DNA from: a virus
IMG/VR virus record: IMGVR_UViG_3300010354_000570
Location: 1-25,746 of that record
Direction: 5' to 3' (one strand)
Length of the DNA: 25,746 nucleotides
Shown: positions 14,222 to 21,667 of the stretch, in pieces
Layout: each line of letters opens with the position of its first letter
Numbering within the stretch: position 1 is the first letter of the stretch
Made by a program: the position numbers and the translations under genes
Notes under the pieces: generated by a model
Seen by the model: the letters and a program-made list of their open reading frames with translations, nothing else
The model's database searches: none
Told to the model about the DNA's origin: nothing

Positions 14222-15093
14222 TGGAACTCGTCAGGTACGACGAGCGGCATCCAGAGTACGTCAGCGTCAGCGAGTTGCGGGAGTTCCTCTCCTGCCCGCT
14301 GCGCTGGTGGTACAAGTACCGCTTGGGTCTTTGGACAGATAAGACGACACCATTCTTCGCCCTTGGAACTTCGGTGCATTCCGGTCTGCAGAACTGGTAT
14401 GAGCCAATCAATGGCGGCAAGAAGACTGGCGACCTTGGTAAGGCATATGACGCCTACAAGTTGACTTACGCGCAAGAGTCGCAGAAGGTTGACTGGATGG
14501 CGGAGAAGGATGCAGACCCGATTGGTCAGCAGGCGATGGGCCAAGAGATGCTTCGTGCTGCACTCACCGAAGGAGACAACTGGGTTGCCCATGCGGTTGA
14601 GCGGACGATGTATGCCGAGATCAAGCACAGCCGTCTTGGCAAGTTGCCGGTCAAGCTCAAGGCTCAAGTGGATATGATCACCACAAACAAAGATGTCGTC
14701 GAGCATAAGACGGCTTCTCGCAAGTGGGAGGAGGGTCGTGAGCACGGGGACATTCAGGCGACAGCCTATGTACTTGCCGTTCGCGAAAACTTTGATCATG
14801 ACCCAGAGGTGACCTTCAACATCATCAGCAAGAGCACCAAGGCTCCGAATGTTGACCGCAGGGTCACGCGTCGTGGTCAGGATGCGCTGGATAAGTTGTA
14901 CATCTCGGTCCGAGCGTTCCTTGACGCGCAGGAGAAAGGGGTCTACCCTAATCCTTCGTCGTGGGCGCACGCCACATGTGAGTACAGGGAGATTTGCGAT
15001 AAATGGGAAAGTCACCCACAACTACTTCCAGAGCGGAAGATTCTCAAAACGCTAGTTCCGGGTCTGCGCGACCTGAAAACAGCCAAGGAATAG
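14221..15093 (+). CDS. Cas4/RecB-like PD-(D/E)XK exonuclease
   Basis: A 290-residue protein from ATG 14221; the frame is open ten codons upstream, but the TGATG junction favours this start. Motifs: SVSELREFLSCPLRWWYKYR (C25), FALGTSVHSGLQ (H53), LKAQVDMI (D151), VVEHKTASRKW (E161, K163) and QATAYVLAV (Q179, Y183), the PD-(D/E)XK set of the Cas4/AddB/RecB nuclease family. C25, C253 and C259 could hold an iron-sulfur cluster, but the fourth Cys of the usual set is not evident. It would resect DNA ends for the annealing protein encoded just upstream. Confidence 0.8.
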   Translation: MELVRYDERHPEYVSVSELREFLSCPLRWWYKYRLGLWTDKTTPFFALGTSVHSGLQNWYEPINGGKKTGDLGKAYDAYKLTYAQESQKVDWMAEKDADPIGQQAMGQEMLRAALTEGDNWVAHAVERTMYAEIKHSRLGKLPVKLKAQVDMITTNKDVVEHKTASRKWEEGREHGDIQATAYVLAVRENFDHDPEVTFNIISKSTKAPNVDRRVTRRGQDALDKLYISVRAFLDAQEKGVYPNPSSWAHATCEYREICDKWESHPQLLPERKILKTLVPGLRDLKTAKE

Positions 15094-15407
15094 CTGGTAG
15101 GACGCTGCCCGAGTGGCACGAGTGGATCGTCCAGAAGAACCCGCAGGGTCGGATGGGCGATTTTATGTCGGAGGTCATGGGAAAACCGCTTGATAAGCGT
15201 CAGCGCTCGCATCTTGCGGCCATCTATAAGGATTATCCGGGCGGAGTACCAGCATTGATGGGGGCGATCTGCTTTGTGGCGATTAAAGAGCCAAAAGGCG
15301 ATCCGATTGTGTATCTAAAGCAGCTTTCTGAGAAGAAAAGGTATGGACAGCGCGGTCAAGAGCCGCGAGATAAGGAGTTTAGTCGTGATGAGTACATTGA
15401 GTCCTGA
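15003..15407 (+). CDS. Hypothetical protein upstream of helicase loader
   Basis: A 134-residue frame from ATG 15003 that overlaps the exonuclease gene by 91 bases. The first 30 residues (Ser/Thr-rich) lie in the overlap and are doubtful. No other good start exists before ATG 15153, although LPEWHEWIVQKNPQGRMGD, encoded before that ATG, looks genuine. The rest (LDKRQRSHLAAIYKDYPGGV, PALMGAICFVAIKEPKGDP, IVYLKQLSEKK) is a compact helical domain. Not recognised; since it is just before the DnaC-like loader, a replication role (initiator or primosome component) is plausible. Confidence 0.55.
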   Translation: MGKSPTTTSRAEDSQNASSGSARPENSQGIAGRTLPEWHEWIVQKNPQGRMGDFMSEVMGKPLDKRQRSHLAAIYKDYPGGVPALMGAICFVAIKEPKGDPIVYLKQLSEKKRYGQRGQEPRDKEFSRDEYIES

Positions 15408-16062
15408 TACATCGGCTCGCGAAGACAAGATTTTGACAAAAGCAGGCGTTCCGCCGCGCTATTTGCCTCATACTTTCGCAAATTTCACTCACCACGAGAA
15501 AAATAAGACTGCATTTGAGATCGCTTCGGAGTGGGCAGCGCTCAAAGACCCAAAAGATCGTGGATTTATCCTCCTTGGTCAGCCCGGCGTGGGCAAAACT
15601 CACCTTGCGGTCGCTGCACTGCGTGAAGTTGCGCGACTTTGGAGCCTTGAGAGGGAGGAGGAGGCAGGTGAAGACGTCTATCGCGACCCAAAGACGATGA
15701 TTGAGCAGAATATGCTCTTCATCAATGTCCCAATCTTCATGGATCAACTGCGGCAGGGCATCAAATTCACAGAAAGCAAGGCAAATGATGTGTGGGACTT
15801 TGCTATTAATCGAGCGTCGGTGGTCGTTTTGGACGATTTCGGCAAGGAGAAGATCACTGATTGGGTCACCGAGCGACTCTATGTCCTCATTGAGAGCCGA
15901 TATCAGAACTTGAAGTCCACAATCGTCACATCCAACCGTACCCTAGACGAGCTTGATGGGTTAGGATATGGTGCAGCGGTGAGCCGGCTGCAGGAAACTG
16001 GACGCGGAGTCATGATTGATATGAGGGACTTTCGCCCAGAGTTAGGTAGGAAGGGCCGATGA
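15388..16062 (+). CDS. DnaC/IstB-like AAA+ helicase loader
   Basis: A 224-residue protein from ATG 15388, with AAGGAG ten bases upstream. Walker A GQPGVGKTH (64-72), Walker B VVVLDDFGKE (145-154), sensor-1 IVTSNRTLDE (179-188) and an arginine-finger-like AVSRLQE (197-203) define a DnaC/IstB AAA+ ATPase. It would load the replicative helicase; the helicase itself is not in the window, so a host helicase or a phage one elsewhere is the partner. It overlaps the preceding gene by 20 bases and the methyltransferase by 4 (ATGA). Confidence 0.85.
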   Translation: MSTLSPDTSAREDKILTKAGVPPRYLPHTFANFTHHEKNKTAFEIASEWAALKDPKDRGFILLGQPGVGKTHLAVAALREVARLWSLEREEEAGEDVYRDPKTMIEQNMLFINVPIFMDQLRQGIKFTESKANDVWDFAINRASVVVLDDFGKEKITDWVTERLYVLIESRYQNLKSTIVTSNRTLDELDGLGYGAAVSRLQETGRGVMIDMRDFRPELGRKGR

Positions 16063-17540
16063 ATAGGGTATTAACACATGCATCATTCTTTAGCGGTGTA
16101 GGGGGGGTAGATCTTGGGTTTGAACGAGCCGGAATCCGAACAGTCAGCGTCAGCGAGATTGACCCATTCGCCCGATCAGTCCTTGCCAGCCGATTCCCAG
16201 ATGTCCCCCAGCTTGGAGACATCGTGGCGCTTGCAGATCGTGAGCTTTCCAAGTCTGTACAGCAATCAGCCGACGAAGTTCAACGATGTAGCCGACCCGT
16301 TGACGGTATCGGCTGGACCCCCAGCAGTGATGATTGGAAGGCAGCAGATATTTGGAGCGCAGGATTCCCCTGCCAAGACCTCTCAGTCGCTGGAAAGCGG
16401 AAAGGATTTACCGATGGAAAACGATCAGTCCTCGCCTTCACCTTCCTTGACCTTGTGGAACGATTCCGCCCTCGGTGGCTCGTGTTGGAAAACGTCCCAG
16501 GTCTCTTCACTTCCAACGACGGAAGGGACCTCCTCGCCCTCCTCCGTGAAGTGGACCAACTCGGGTATGGTATTTCGTGGAGAACTCTTGACGCGCGCTT
16601 CTTCGGAGTCCCCCAAAGGCGCCGTCGAGTATTCCTTGTCGCGAGTCTTGGAAGCGACCGCGCCGGAGAGGTTCTTCTTGAGTGCGAAGGCGGCTGTGGG
16701 CATTCTCAGGCGAGCGAATCGTCGTGGCAGGCAACTGCCGGAGGCTCTGAACAGCGCCCTCTCGTCGCTGGCGCTCTCCTCGCCAGATACCATAAAGGAG
16801 CTACCAGTACCGTTGAAAACGGACAACTCGTCGTCACCACAGCCCTCACCAGAGGGGGACTCGGTGGAGGCTTCGGACCAGACGACAACGACGCCCAGGG
16901 AAACAAACTTGTCGTCGGTTCGGAGGCTTACGCCAGTGGAGTGCGAGCGCCTGATGGGTTGGCCGGACGGGTGGACGATTCCAACTTCCGATCAATGGGC
17001 GCCGCGATCCCGAGCCAAGAAGACGTCCAAGTAGATCACTACACCTACAGCGTCCGAGAGGACGCAAAGGCGGAGAACTTCTCGGCGACACCGATTGATA
17101 CGGCTCGCGCACTCAATGCAGTCTGGCCAAGCGTGCAAAGCCACCATGCGCAGACATTCATTGCGTCCGTGTACCGTAAGAGCAAGCGCGCACAAAGTAA
17201 CCAAGATGATGAGACATGGGTAGATGATGGCGTCGCCAATACACTCAATGTCTTTGATTCTGGAGATACGCGAACAACGCATGCAGTCGTTGGTTCCCAC
17301 TATGATGGATATAACCAGAAGTTTGAGCAAGATGGACCACACCGAACGCTTCGTATCGGGCGCGATTCATCAGACTTTGTTGTCCCCCCAGCAGGAGTGC
17401 CGGCAGAGAGCCCGCTCTTGCCGCTGGGCATGGATTCAAATCGGTACAAGGTCTGCGGAAACGGCGTTGTTGCAAATGTGGCAGAATGGATTGGACACCG
17501 ACTAGTACATGTTGATAAGAAGTGGACGGAGATGCGATGA
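16059..17540 (+). CDS. dcm: C5 cytosine DNA methyltransferase with split or duplicated C-terminal motifs
   Basis: A 493-residue protein. Motif I FFSGVGGVDLGFERAG (10-25), motif IV GFPCQDLSVAGKRKGF (102-117; nucleophile C105), motif VI LVLENVPG (141-148), motif VIII PQRRRRVFLVAS (185-196) and motif X NRYKVCGNGVVANVAEWIGH (461-480) are all present. The reaction is SAM-dependent methylation at carbon 5 of cytosine in a specific DNA sequence; the large segment 205-455 would recognise the target. Motif IX, normally RLTPxECxRLxGFPDGW before motif X, is absent from this frame: it is read in the +1 frame at 16918-16980. A motif-X-like SNFRSMGAAIPS (308-319) follows at once in this frame. A past frameshift and insertion, or frame switching, is suggested. 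SAM synthetase follows with a 4-base overlap. Confidence 0.85.
   Translation: MNRVLTHASFFSGVGGVDLGFERAGIRTVSVSEIDPFARSVLASRFPDVPQLGDIVALADRELSKSVQQSADEVQRCSRPVDGIGWTPSSDDWKAADIWSAGFPCQDLSVAGKRKGFTDGKRSVLAFTFLDLVERFRPRWLVLENVPGLFTSNDGRDLLALLREVDQLGYGISWRTLDARFFGVPQRRRRVFLVASLGSDRAGEVLLECEGGCGHSQASESSWQATAGGSEQRPLVAGALLARYHKGATSTVENGQLVVTTALTRGGLGGGFGPDDNDAQGNKLVVGSEAYASGVRAPDGLAGRVDDSNFRSMGAAIPSQEDVQVDHYTYSVREDAKAENFSATPIDTARALNAVWPSVQSHHAQTFIASVYRKSKRAQSNQDDETWVDDGVANTLNVFDSGDTRTTHAVVGSHYDGYNQKFEQDGPHRTLRIGRDSSDFVVPPAGVPAESPLLPLGMDSNRYKVCGNGVVANVAEWIGHRLVHVDKKWTEMR
16114..17034 (+). CDS. Overprinted +1 frame inside the methyltransferase gene, possibly expressed
   Basis: This frame is open for 306 codons inside the methyltransferase gene. 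From codon 84 (16363) it reads DSPAKTSQSLESGKDLP, then WTNSGMVFRGE, SSESPKGAVEYSLSRVLE and ERFFLSAKAAVGILRRANRR, phrases I associate with small phage proteins annotated beside cytosine methyltransferases. It ends with VRRLTPVECERLMGWPDGWT, the canonical motif IX of C5 methyltransferases, then stops at 17034. A TTG at 16114 follows a G-rich tract. It may be a second overlapping protein, the product of a frameshift, or an old frame of the same gene. Expression is not shown by the sequence. Confidence 0.35.
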   Translation: MGLNEPESEQSASARLTHSPDQSLPADSQMSPSLETSWRLQIVSFPSLYSNQPTKFNDVADPLTVSAGPPAVMIGRQQIFGAQDSPAKTSQSLESGKDLPMENDQSSPSPSLTLWNDSALGGSCWKTSQVSSLPTTEGTSSPSSVKWTNSGMVFRGELLTRASSESPKGAVEYSLSRVLEATAPERFFLSAKAAVGILRRANRRGRQLPEALNSALSSLALSSPDTIKELPVPLKTDNSSSPQPSPEGDSVEASDQTTTTPRETNLSSVRRLTPVECERLMGWPDGWTIPTSDQWAPRSRAKKTSK

Positions 17541-18613
17541 AAAGGACTGCTGAATCGGTTACCGAAGGACACCCAGACAAGATCTGCGACCAGATCTCTG
17601 ACGCGATTCTTGACGAGTATCTAGCACAAGACCCACTCTCTCGAGTCGCGGTTGAGTGCGCGATTAATGGCGACAGCCTATGGATCTTTGGCGAGGTGAC
17701 GAGCGAGGGCACAGTTGACCATCGCCGCATTGCGCGCAATGTCCTCCATGACATCGGCTATGACTCTGCATCCTGGCTCAACCCAGAACTCCTTCGTATT
17801 GATGTGAGCGTTGGTAAGCAGTCACCAGACATCGCCCGTGGCGTGGTTGGCGGCGAGGAGATCGGAGCCGGTGACCAAGGGATCGTTTACGGCTACGCAG
17901 CACTAGAAACCAGCGACTACATGCCCCTGCCGATCCATGCCGCGCACAAGCTGGCTAGGAGCCTCGCTAGGGCACGAAAAAGCGGTGAAGCGCCCTTCCT
18001 GCGCCCTGACGGCAAAACGCAGGTCTCCGTGGCGGAAAACGGGCTTGTAGAGGCTGTCGTGGTGTCCACACAGCACCATGAGAATGTAGAGCCTGACCTT
18101 CTGAAGGACTTCATCCGTAGCCTTGTCCAGCGCGACCTTGGCGAGATCCTCTTGCCTGGGGCGACGATTCACATTAATCCGACTGGTCGGTTTGTCATTG
18201 GCGGACCAGCTTCAGACTCTGGGTTGACTGGCCGCAAGATTATCGTGGATACATACGGCGGCGATGCGCATCATGGTGGCGGTGCATTTAGCGGAAAGGA
18301 TGCCACGAAGGTTGACCGCTCTGCCGCATATGCAGCACGGCACGCAGCCAAGTCGCTGGTCGCCAACAACTACGCCAGCAAGGCTGAAGTTGCAATTGCT
18401 TATGTCATCGGTCAGGCGGAGCCAGTGCAAATCTCTGTCCGTACCTTCGGCACAGGCAACGACCGCATGGCAGAAAACTTTGTCAAAGGCGGTTGGGATT
18501 TCCGACCAGCAGCGATTATTGAGCGATACAAACTGCGTCGTCCGATCTTCCGAGAAACATCCGTGTACGGACACTTCGGCGGAAATAGCCGCGAGTGGGA
18601 GAAGGTGCTCTGA
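17537..18613 (+). CDS. metK: S-adenosylmethionine synthetase
   Basis: A 358-residue protein from ATG 17537 (ATGA overlap, GGAGATG upstream). It makes S-adenosylmethionine from methionine and ATP. Signatures: TEGHPDKICDQISDAILDEY (9-28), GAGDQGIVYGYA (110-121), INPTGRFVIGGPASDSGLTG (213-232), and GGGAFSGKDATKVDRSAAYA (247-266), which hold the ATP, Mg and triphosphate-binding residues. It is slightly shorter than the usual 380-400 residues, ending soon after ETSVYGHFGG. Directly downstream of the DNA methyltransferase, it could raise SAM supply during infection, also for the methyltransferase at 22522. Confidence 0.95.
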   Translation: MKRTAESVTEGHPDKICDQISDAILDEYLAQDPLSRVAVECAINGDSLWIFGEVTSEGTVDHRRIARNVLHDIGYDSASWLNPELLRIDVSVGKQSPDIARGVVGGEEIGAGDQGIVYGYAALETSDYMPLPIHAAHKLARSLARARKSGEAPFLRPDGKTQVSVAENGLVEAVVVSTQHHENVEPDLLKDFIRSLVQRDLGEILLPGATIHINPTGRFVIGGPASDSGLTGRKIIVDTYGGDAHHGGGAFSGKDATKVDRSAAYAARHAAKSLVANNYASKAEVAIAYVIGQAEPVQISVRTFGTGNDRMAENFVKGGWDFRPAAIIERYKLRRPIFRETSVYGHFGGNSREWEKVL

Positions 18614-19104
18614 TGTCGCTTGATGAGACGCTTGATCACGCGCTGATCCCAGCAGTGAAAAGCGCCTACATTTACGGGTTGCCAGTCCCACAGGGATCTG
18701 CACGCGCGTTCAATCGCGGCGGCAAGATCGTGGTGACGAGTGACAACCAAAACCTGAAGAAGTGGCGCGAGTTCTGCGCATTTGTGCTTCGGAAGGATAT
18801 TTCTGCTGGCGTGACCATTGATGGTCCCGTTTGTGTTGATCTGGCGTTCTATTTTGAGCGCCCGAAGTCCCATCTCAACGGCTCTGGAAGCCTGCGGAAG
18901 GGATACAGTCAACACCATATCGTGAAGCCGGATCTGGACAAGTTGGTGCGAGCCATCCTTGATGCCGGAACCGACGGATCGGTATGGCATGATGATGCGC
19001 AGGTCGTCCGCTTGACGGCCAGTAAGAATTATGTGCAGGCATCTGGGGCGGAGGCGCTTCCTGGCGTGCGCGTAAAGGTATGGAAGGAAGGACCTAATGA
19101 TTAA
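18613..19104 (+). CDS. rusA: RusA-type Holliday junction resolvase
   Basis: A 163-residue protein; ATG 18613 overlaps the metK stop (TGATG). The RusA core is visible: YIYGLPVPQGSARAFNRGGK (19-38), VDLAFYFERPK (75-85), KPDLDKLVRAILDA (105-118) with D107 and D109, and WHDDAQV with D128, the spacing expected of the three catalytic aspartates. RusA dimers cut four-way DNA junctions. The family usually has about 120 residues; here it has an N-terminal extension of about 15. It overlaps ssb by 8 bases and belongs with the annealing protein and exonuclease in a recombination operon. Confidence 0.9.
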   Translation: MSLDETLDHALIPAVKSAYIYGLPVPQGSARAFNRGGKIVVTSDNQNLKKWREFCAFVLRKDISAGVTIDGPVCVDLAFYFERPKSHLNGSGSLRKGYSQHHIVKPDLDKLVRAILDAGTDGSVWHDDAQVVRLTASKNYVQASGAEALPGVRVKVWKEGPND

Positions 19105-19495
19105 GGTTCAGTTGATCGGTCGCGTAGGCTCAAAGCCTGAGCTGCGCACCACCAAGGCGGGACGACCCGTTGCGAACTTCAACATCGCTGTGTCGGCGGG
19201 GAAGGATGCCAATGGCGAGTACGTCTCCAAGTGGTATCCCGTCACCTGCTGGGATGGTCGTGCCGAGCTCGCAGTCAAGATCGTGGAGAAGGGCGACCTA
19301 CTCTTGATCGAGGGCAGCCCGGAGATCAGCACTTGGGTTGATAAGAAGGAAGAGGAGCATGTTGAACTGATGGTTCACTGCAAGTTCCTGCAGATCCTTG
19401 CCCGCAGCAAGCGCAAGGATGGCGACGAAGCGACCCCGGTTGCAGCAGTCAATGTTCAGGATACAACGCAGATCTTTGACGATCTTCCGTTCTAA
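19097..19495 (+). CDS. ssb: Single-stranded DNA-binding protein
   Basis: A 132-residue OB-fold SSB. MIKVQLIGRVGSKPELRTTK opens the fold, followed by GRPVANFNIAVS, YPVTCWDGRAELAVKIVEKG and LLIEGSPEISTWVDKKEEE. It ends FDDLPF, the acidic tail that recruits partner proteins. The linker is short. It covers single strands made during replication and recombination. It overlaps rusA by 8 bases, with GGAAGGA ahead of the ATG. Confidence 0.9.
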   Translation: MIKVQLIGRVGSKPELRTTKAGRPVANFNIAVSAGKDANGEYVSKWYPVTCWDGRAELAVKIVEKGDLLLIEGSPEISTWVDKKEEEHVELMVHCKFLQILARSKRKDGDEATPVAAVNVQDTTQIFDDLPF

Positions 19496-19512
19496 TCGTT
19501 AAGGCGTGAACG

Positions 19513-19872
19513 ATGCTCCCAGCACACAACACCAAGATTGCGTGGTATCTGATCTCTCAGAGCCAACTACTTGGAATCGTGAAGGCTGGGGGCATCTTCC
19601 GTCTTTTTTGTTTTGATGACTTACGTCTTGACCTTGAGGCAATGGACATTCACGGTAATGAGTGGGCGATGGACTTTGAGGAATTTGCCGATGAAGCGCG
19701 AATCTTCAATCATGAGGATTATCCGGAGTTCCTAGAGTTTTATCCACAATCTGCAAATCAGATGATGCTAGAGATGGTATGGAGGGGGAGTACGAAACTC
19801 GCCACACCACTGCTTGGCGAGTTGGTTCGTACCTTCAAGCCGGTGCAGTACGGGAGGATCAGGAAAGACTAG
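19513..19872 (+). CDS. Hypothetical protein downstream of ssb
   Basis: A 119-residue protein 17 bases after ssb, with AAGG upstream of ATG 19513. It starts with KIAWYLISQSQLLGIVKAG and contains an acidic helical centre (WAMDFEEFADEARIFNHEDY, PEFLEFYPQSANQMMLEMVW). No motif is recognised. It ends the recombination operon; a new promoter follows at once. Confidence 0.6.
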   Translation: MLPAHNTKIAWYLISQSQLLGIVKAGGIFRLFCFDDLRLDLEAMDIHGNEWAMDFEEFADEARIFNHEDYPEFLEFYPQSANQMMLEMVWRGSTKLATPLLGELVRTFKPVQYGRIRKD

Positions 19873-19880
19873 CGTCCGTT

Positions 19881-19889
19881 TGGTATACT
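19881..19889 (+). promoter_or_regulatory. Extended -10 promoter TGG-TATACT before thioredoxin
   Basis: TATACT at 19884-19889 is preceded by TGG, an extended -10; no -35 is obvious. The start would be near 19896, leaving about 28 bases of leader that include GGAGG before ATG 19924. Confidence 0.5.
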
Positions 19890-19923
19890 ACCCGTCCCCA
19901 AACCAACAGTAGCGGAGGCCGAT

Positions 19924-20253
19924 ATGGCGATCAAGGCGACAGACGATACATTCCAGAAGCAGGTACTTGAATCCACCAAGCCAGTCATCGTGGATCTTTG
20001 GGCGCCGTGGTGCCAGCCCTGCAAGCAGATTGAGAAAGACCTTGCCGAGATTGAGGCGCAGTACGGAAATCGCGTCACGGTGGTCAAGATCAATGTGGAT
20101 GAGAATCCGGGCGTCGTGCGCCATCTGGATATTAAATCCGTCCCTACGCTCTTGTTCTATGCTGGGTTAAACGCCGCGCCAATCTCCATCATCGGGGCTA
20201 CCACATCCAGACAGATTATCTCTCGCTTCCGTCTGTCCGAGCTACCCGCGTGA
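19924..20253 (+). CDS. Thioredoxin-like protein with WCQPC active site
   Basis: A 109-residue thioredoxin fold: KPVIVDLWAPWCQPCKQIEK with the redox pair C30/C33, VVKINVDENPGV, and SVPTLLFY with the cis-proline P74. The usual thioredoxin site is WCGPC; Gln replaces Gly, which should shift redox potential. Phage thioredoxins can serve as reductants for ribonucleotide reductase or, as in T7, as polymerase processivity factors (there the host supplies it). It has its own promoter, separate from the ssb operon. A T-rich, GC-poor tract follows (20265-20290). Confidence 0.9.
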   Translation: MAIKATDDTFQKQVLESTKPVIVDLWAPWCQPCKQIEKDLAEIEAQYGNRVTVVKINVDENPGVVRHLDIKSVPTLLFYAGLNAAPISIIGATTSRQIISRFRLSELPA

Positions 20254-20338
20254 TGGTTCCCCCCACCGTCCGAAATTTTTTATTTTTCCGGGCACCGTCT
20301 CCCCTCCCTCCCTGCTGCCGCAGTACGGGGTGGAGCCG

Positions 20339-20866
20339 ATGACTCAACCACACATCGAGTCAACGCTAATTGAATATGTAGAGGTCAGTACGCTCACGCT
20401 TCACCCGCGCAATGCGCGTGACGGCGACATTGGAGCCATCATCACCAGCATCCAGCAAAACGGCTGGTTTGGGACCTTGGTGGCACAGAAGTCCACACGC
20501 TACATCCTTGCGGGGAACCACCGCTTCCAGGCAGCTCGCCAGTTGGGAATGACCCATGTCCCTGTGTTCTGGGTGGACTGTGATGACGAGCGAGCCCTTG
20601 CGATCCTGATCGCGGACAACCGAACGAGCGATATCGGGCGTTGGGACGAGCAGGGGCTCATTGACATCCTCTCTGACCTGCAGCAGAGCGATATGCTCCT
20701 TGGGACGGGCTACGACGATGAGGACCTTGCAAAACTCCTTGGAGACGCAGGCTCAGAGGTGGTGGAGAAGGATGAGCGCTTGATTGAGTGCCCCAAATGC
20801 GGGGAGCGCTTTAGTGCGAACGAGAAGCGTCGTCCCCAAAAATCGTCCCCAGATCCGGAGCTTTAA
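20339..20866 (+). CDS. ParB-like nuclease-domain protein with C-terminal CPxC
   Basis: A 175-residue protein from ATG 20339, with GGGGTGGAG upstream. Residues 12-95 are the ParB/sulfiredoxin-like domain: YVEVSTLTLHPRNARDGDIG, a helix AIITSIQQNGW, then LAGNHRFQAARQLGMTHVPV with the GNHR box. Residues 98-145 (DNRTSDIGRWDEQGLIDILS and following) resemble the segment found in phage ParB-like proteins linked to methyltransferases. A CPKCGERF element near the C-terminus may be half of a zinc ribbon. It could bind DNA or act as a nickase; true partitioning is unlikely without a ParA. The 85-base gap before it holds a T-rich tract. Confidence 0.75.
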   Translation: MTQPHIESTLIEYVEVSTLTLHPRNARDGDIGAIITSIQQNGWFGTLVAQKSTRYILAGNHRFQAARQLGMTHVPVFWVDCDDERALAILIADNRTSDIGRWDEQGLIDILSDLQQSDMLLGTGYDDEDLAKLLGDAGSEVVEKDERLIECPKCGERFSANEKRRPQKSSPDPEL

Positions 20867-21062
20867 AGCCGAGCGGAACCCCATCCCACAGGATACGGAA
20901 CTCCCCGCCCTTGCCGGCTTCGTAATCCTTCTGGAGCCACTCGCCGATGATGGACATCGTGTCCTCTTCGGTCAAGGCGACGTCTGACGCCCCGTCGTGC
21001 TCAATGCGCCATAGGGGGATCTTGCCTGTTACGCGTGTAACGCGGTAAGTATTCACCCCCAT
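20811..21062 (-). CDS. Small hypothetical protein on the opposite strand
   Basis: An 83-residue minus-strand protein from ATG 21062, which has AAGGG six bases upstream; the frame is open slightly further. NTYRVTRVTGKIPLWRIEHD, SDVALTEEDTMSIIGEWLQK and GEFRILWDGVPLGFK read as a plausible alpha/beta protein. The last 56 bases overlap the 3' end of the ParB-like gene. It fills a gap that would otherwise be about 285 bases between two plus-strand genes. Not recognised. Confidence 0.55.
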   Translation of the reverse strand: MGVNTYRVTRVTGKIPLWRIEHDGASDVALTEEDTMSIIGEWLQKDYEAGKGGEFRILWDGVPLGFKAPDLGTIFGDDASRSH

Positions 21063-21091
21063 ATTGTACCCTTGGGCAGCCACACTGGCAC

Positions 21092-21120
21092 TTGCCAAGC
21101 GGTCTACAATCCCCTAGAAT
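21092..21120 (+). promoter_or_regulatory. Candidate promoter of the zincin operon
   Basis: TTGCCA (21092-21097), a 17-base spacer and TAGAAT (21115-21120) form a sigma-70-type promoter; the start near 21127 leaves a short leader with AAAGGAG before ATG 21153. Confidence 0.6.
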
Positions 21121-21152
21121 CACCAAGATAGCCAACCCACAAAGGAGCCCCA

Positions 21153-21647
21153 ATGGCACGCCCGAAATGGACCAAGTCGTTCTTTTTCCAGCTTGACTAT
21201 GGTGCCGGCATGCCCATCAAGGCGCTCAACATGTGGCAGAAGAATCTGGACTTCCTTCAAGCCCTGCTGATCAAGTACAACCTTGACCTTGTGCAGGTCT
21301 ATATCCACTGGCACAAGGACCCCGATGAGATCCACTACTGCGGCGTCACATGGATGGACGAGAAGCGCATGGCGTTCTGCTCCGGCAATGACAAGGAGAC
21401 GATGCTCCATGAGGTCGCGCACCTGCTGATGATGTATCCAGAACACGATGAGAAGTGGGCCGATCAGTTGCTCACCCTGCATCAGGAGAACCTCAAGGGC
21501 TCCGACCTCCGCAAGGCGGATTCCGAGCTGTGCAAGGATTACTCCGCCGCAGCGAAAGCCTACAAGAAGCGCTATAAGAAAGACCCGCCGAAATTCGTTC
21601 GGCGCAAGCGCAGCAGTTATGTGGAAGTAACGCCAAAAACGGCATAA
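21153..21647 (+). CDS. Putative zinc metallopeptidase (SprT-like zincin)
   Basis: A 164-residue protein with AAAGGAG before ATG 21153. The signature is METMLHEVAH-like: TMLHEVAHLLMMYPEHDEKW, where H86 and H90 bind zinc, E87 is catalytic and H98 fits the third ligand (HExxH-x7-H). A WHKDPDEIHYCGVTWMDE hairpin precedes it. The C-terminus is highly basic (YKKRYKKDPPKFVRRKRSS) and may bind DNA, as in SprT/Spartan-type proteases acting near DNA. The substrate is unknown. Confidence 0.65.
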   Translation: MARPKWTKSFFFQLDYGAGMPIKALNMWQKNLDFLQALLIKYNLDLVQVYIHWHKDPDEIHYCGVTWMDEKRMAFCSGNDKETMLHEVAHLLMMYPEHDEKWADQLLTLHQENLKGSDLRKADSELCKDYSAAAKAYKKRYKKDPPKFVRRKRSSYVEVTPKTA

Positions 21648-21667
21648 GCACGATAGGGGGAGGAATC

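Noticed and set aside
14221-15093. Cas4 as part of a CRISPR adaptation locus
   Set aside because: No cas1, cas2 or array; it is coupled to a probable annealing protein, so a phage recombination exonuclease fits better.
20265-20290. Terminator after thioredoxin
   Set aside because: The tract is T-rich, but the flanking arms (CCG.../...CCGG) do not form a stable stem.
20339-20866. Plasmid-type ParABS partition system
   Set aside because: There is no ParA. The domain order and size match phage ParB-like nuclease proteins.
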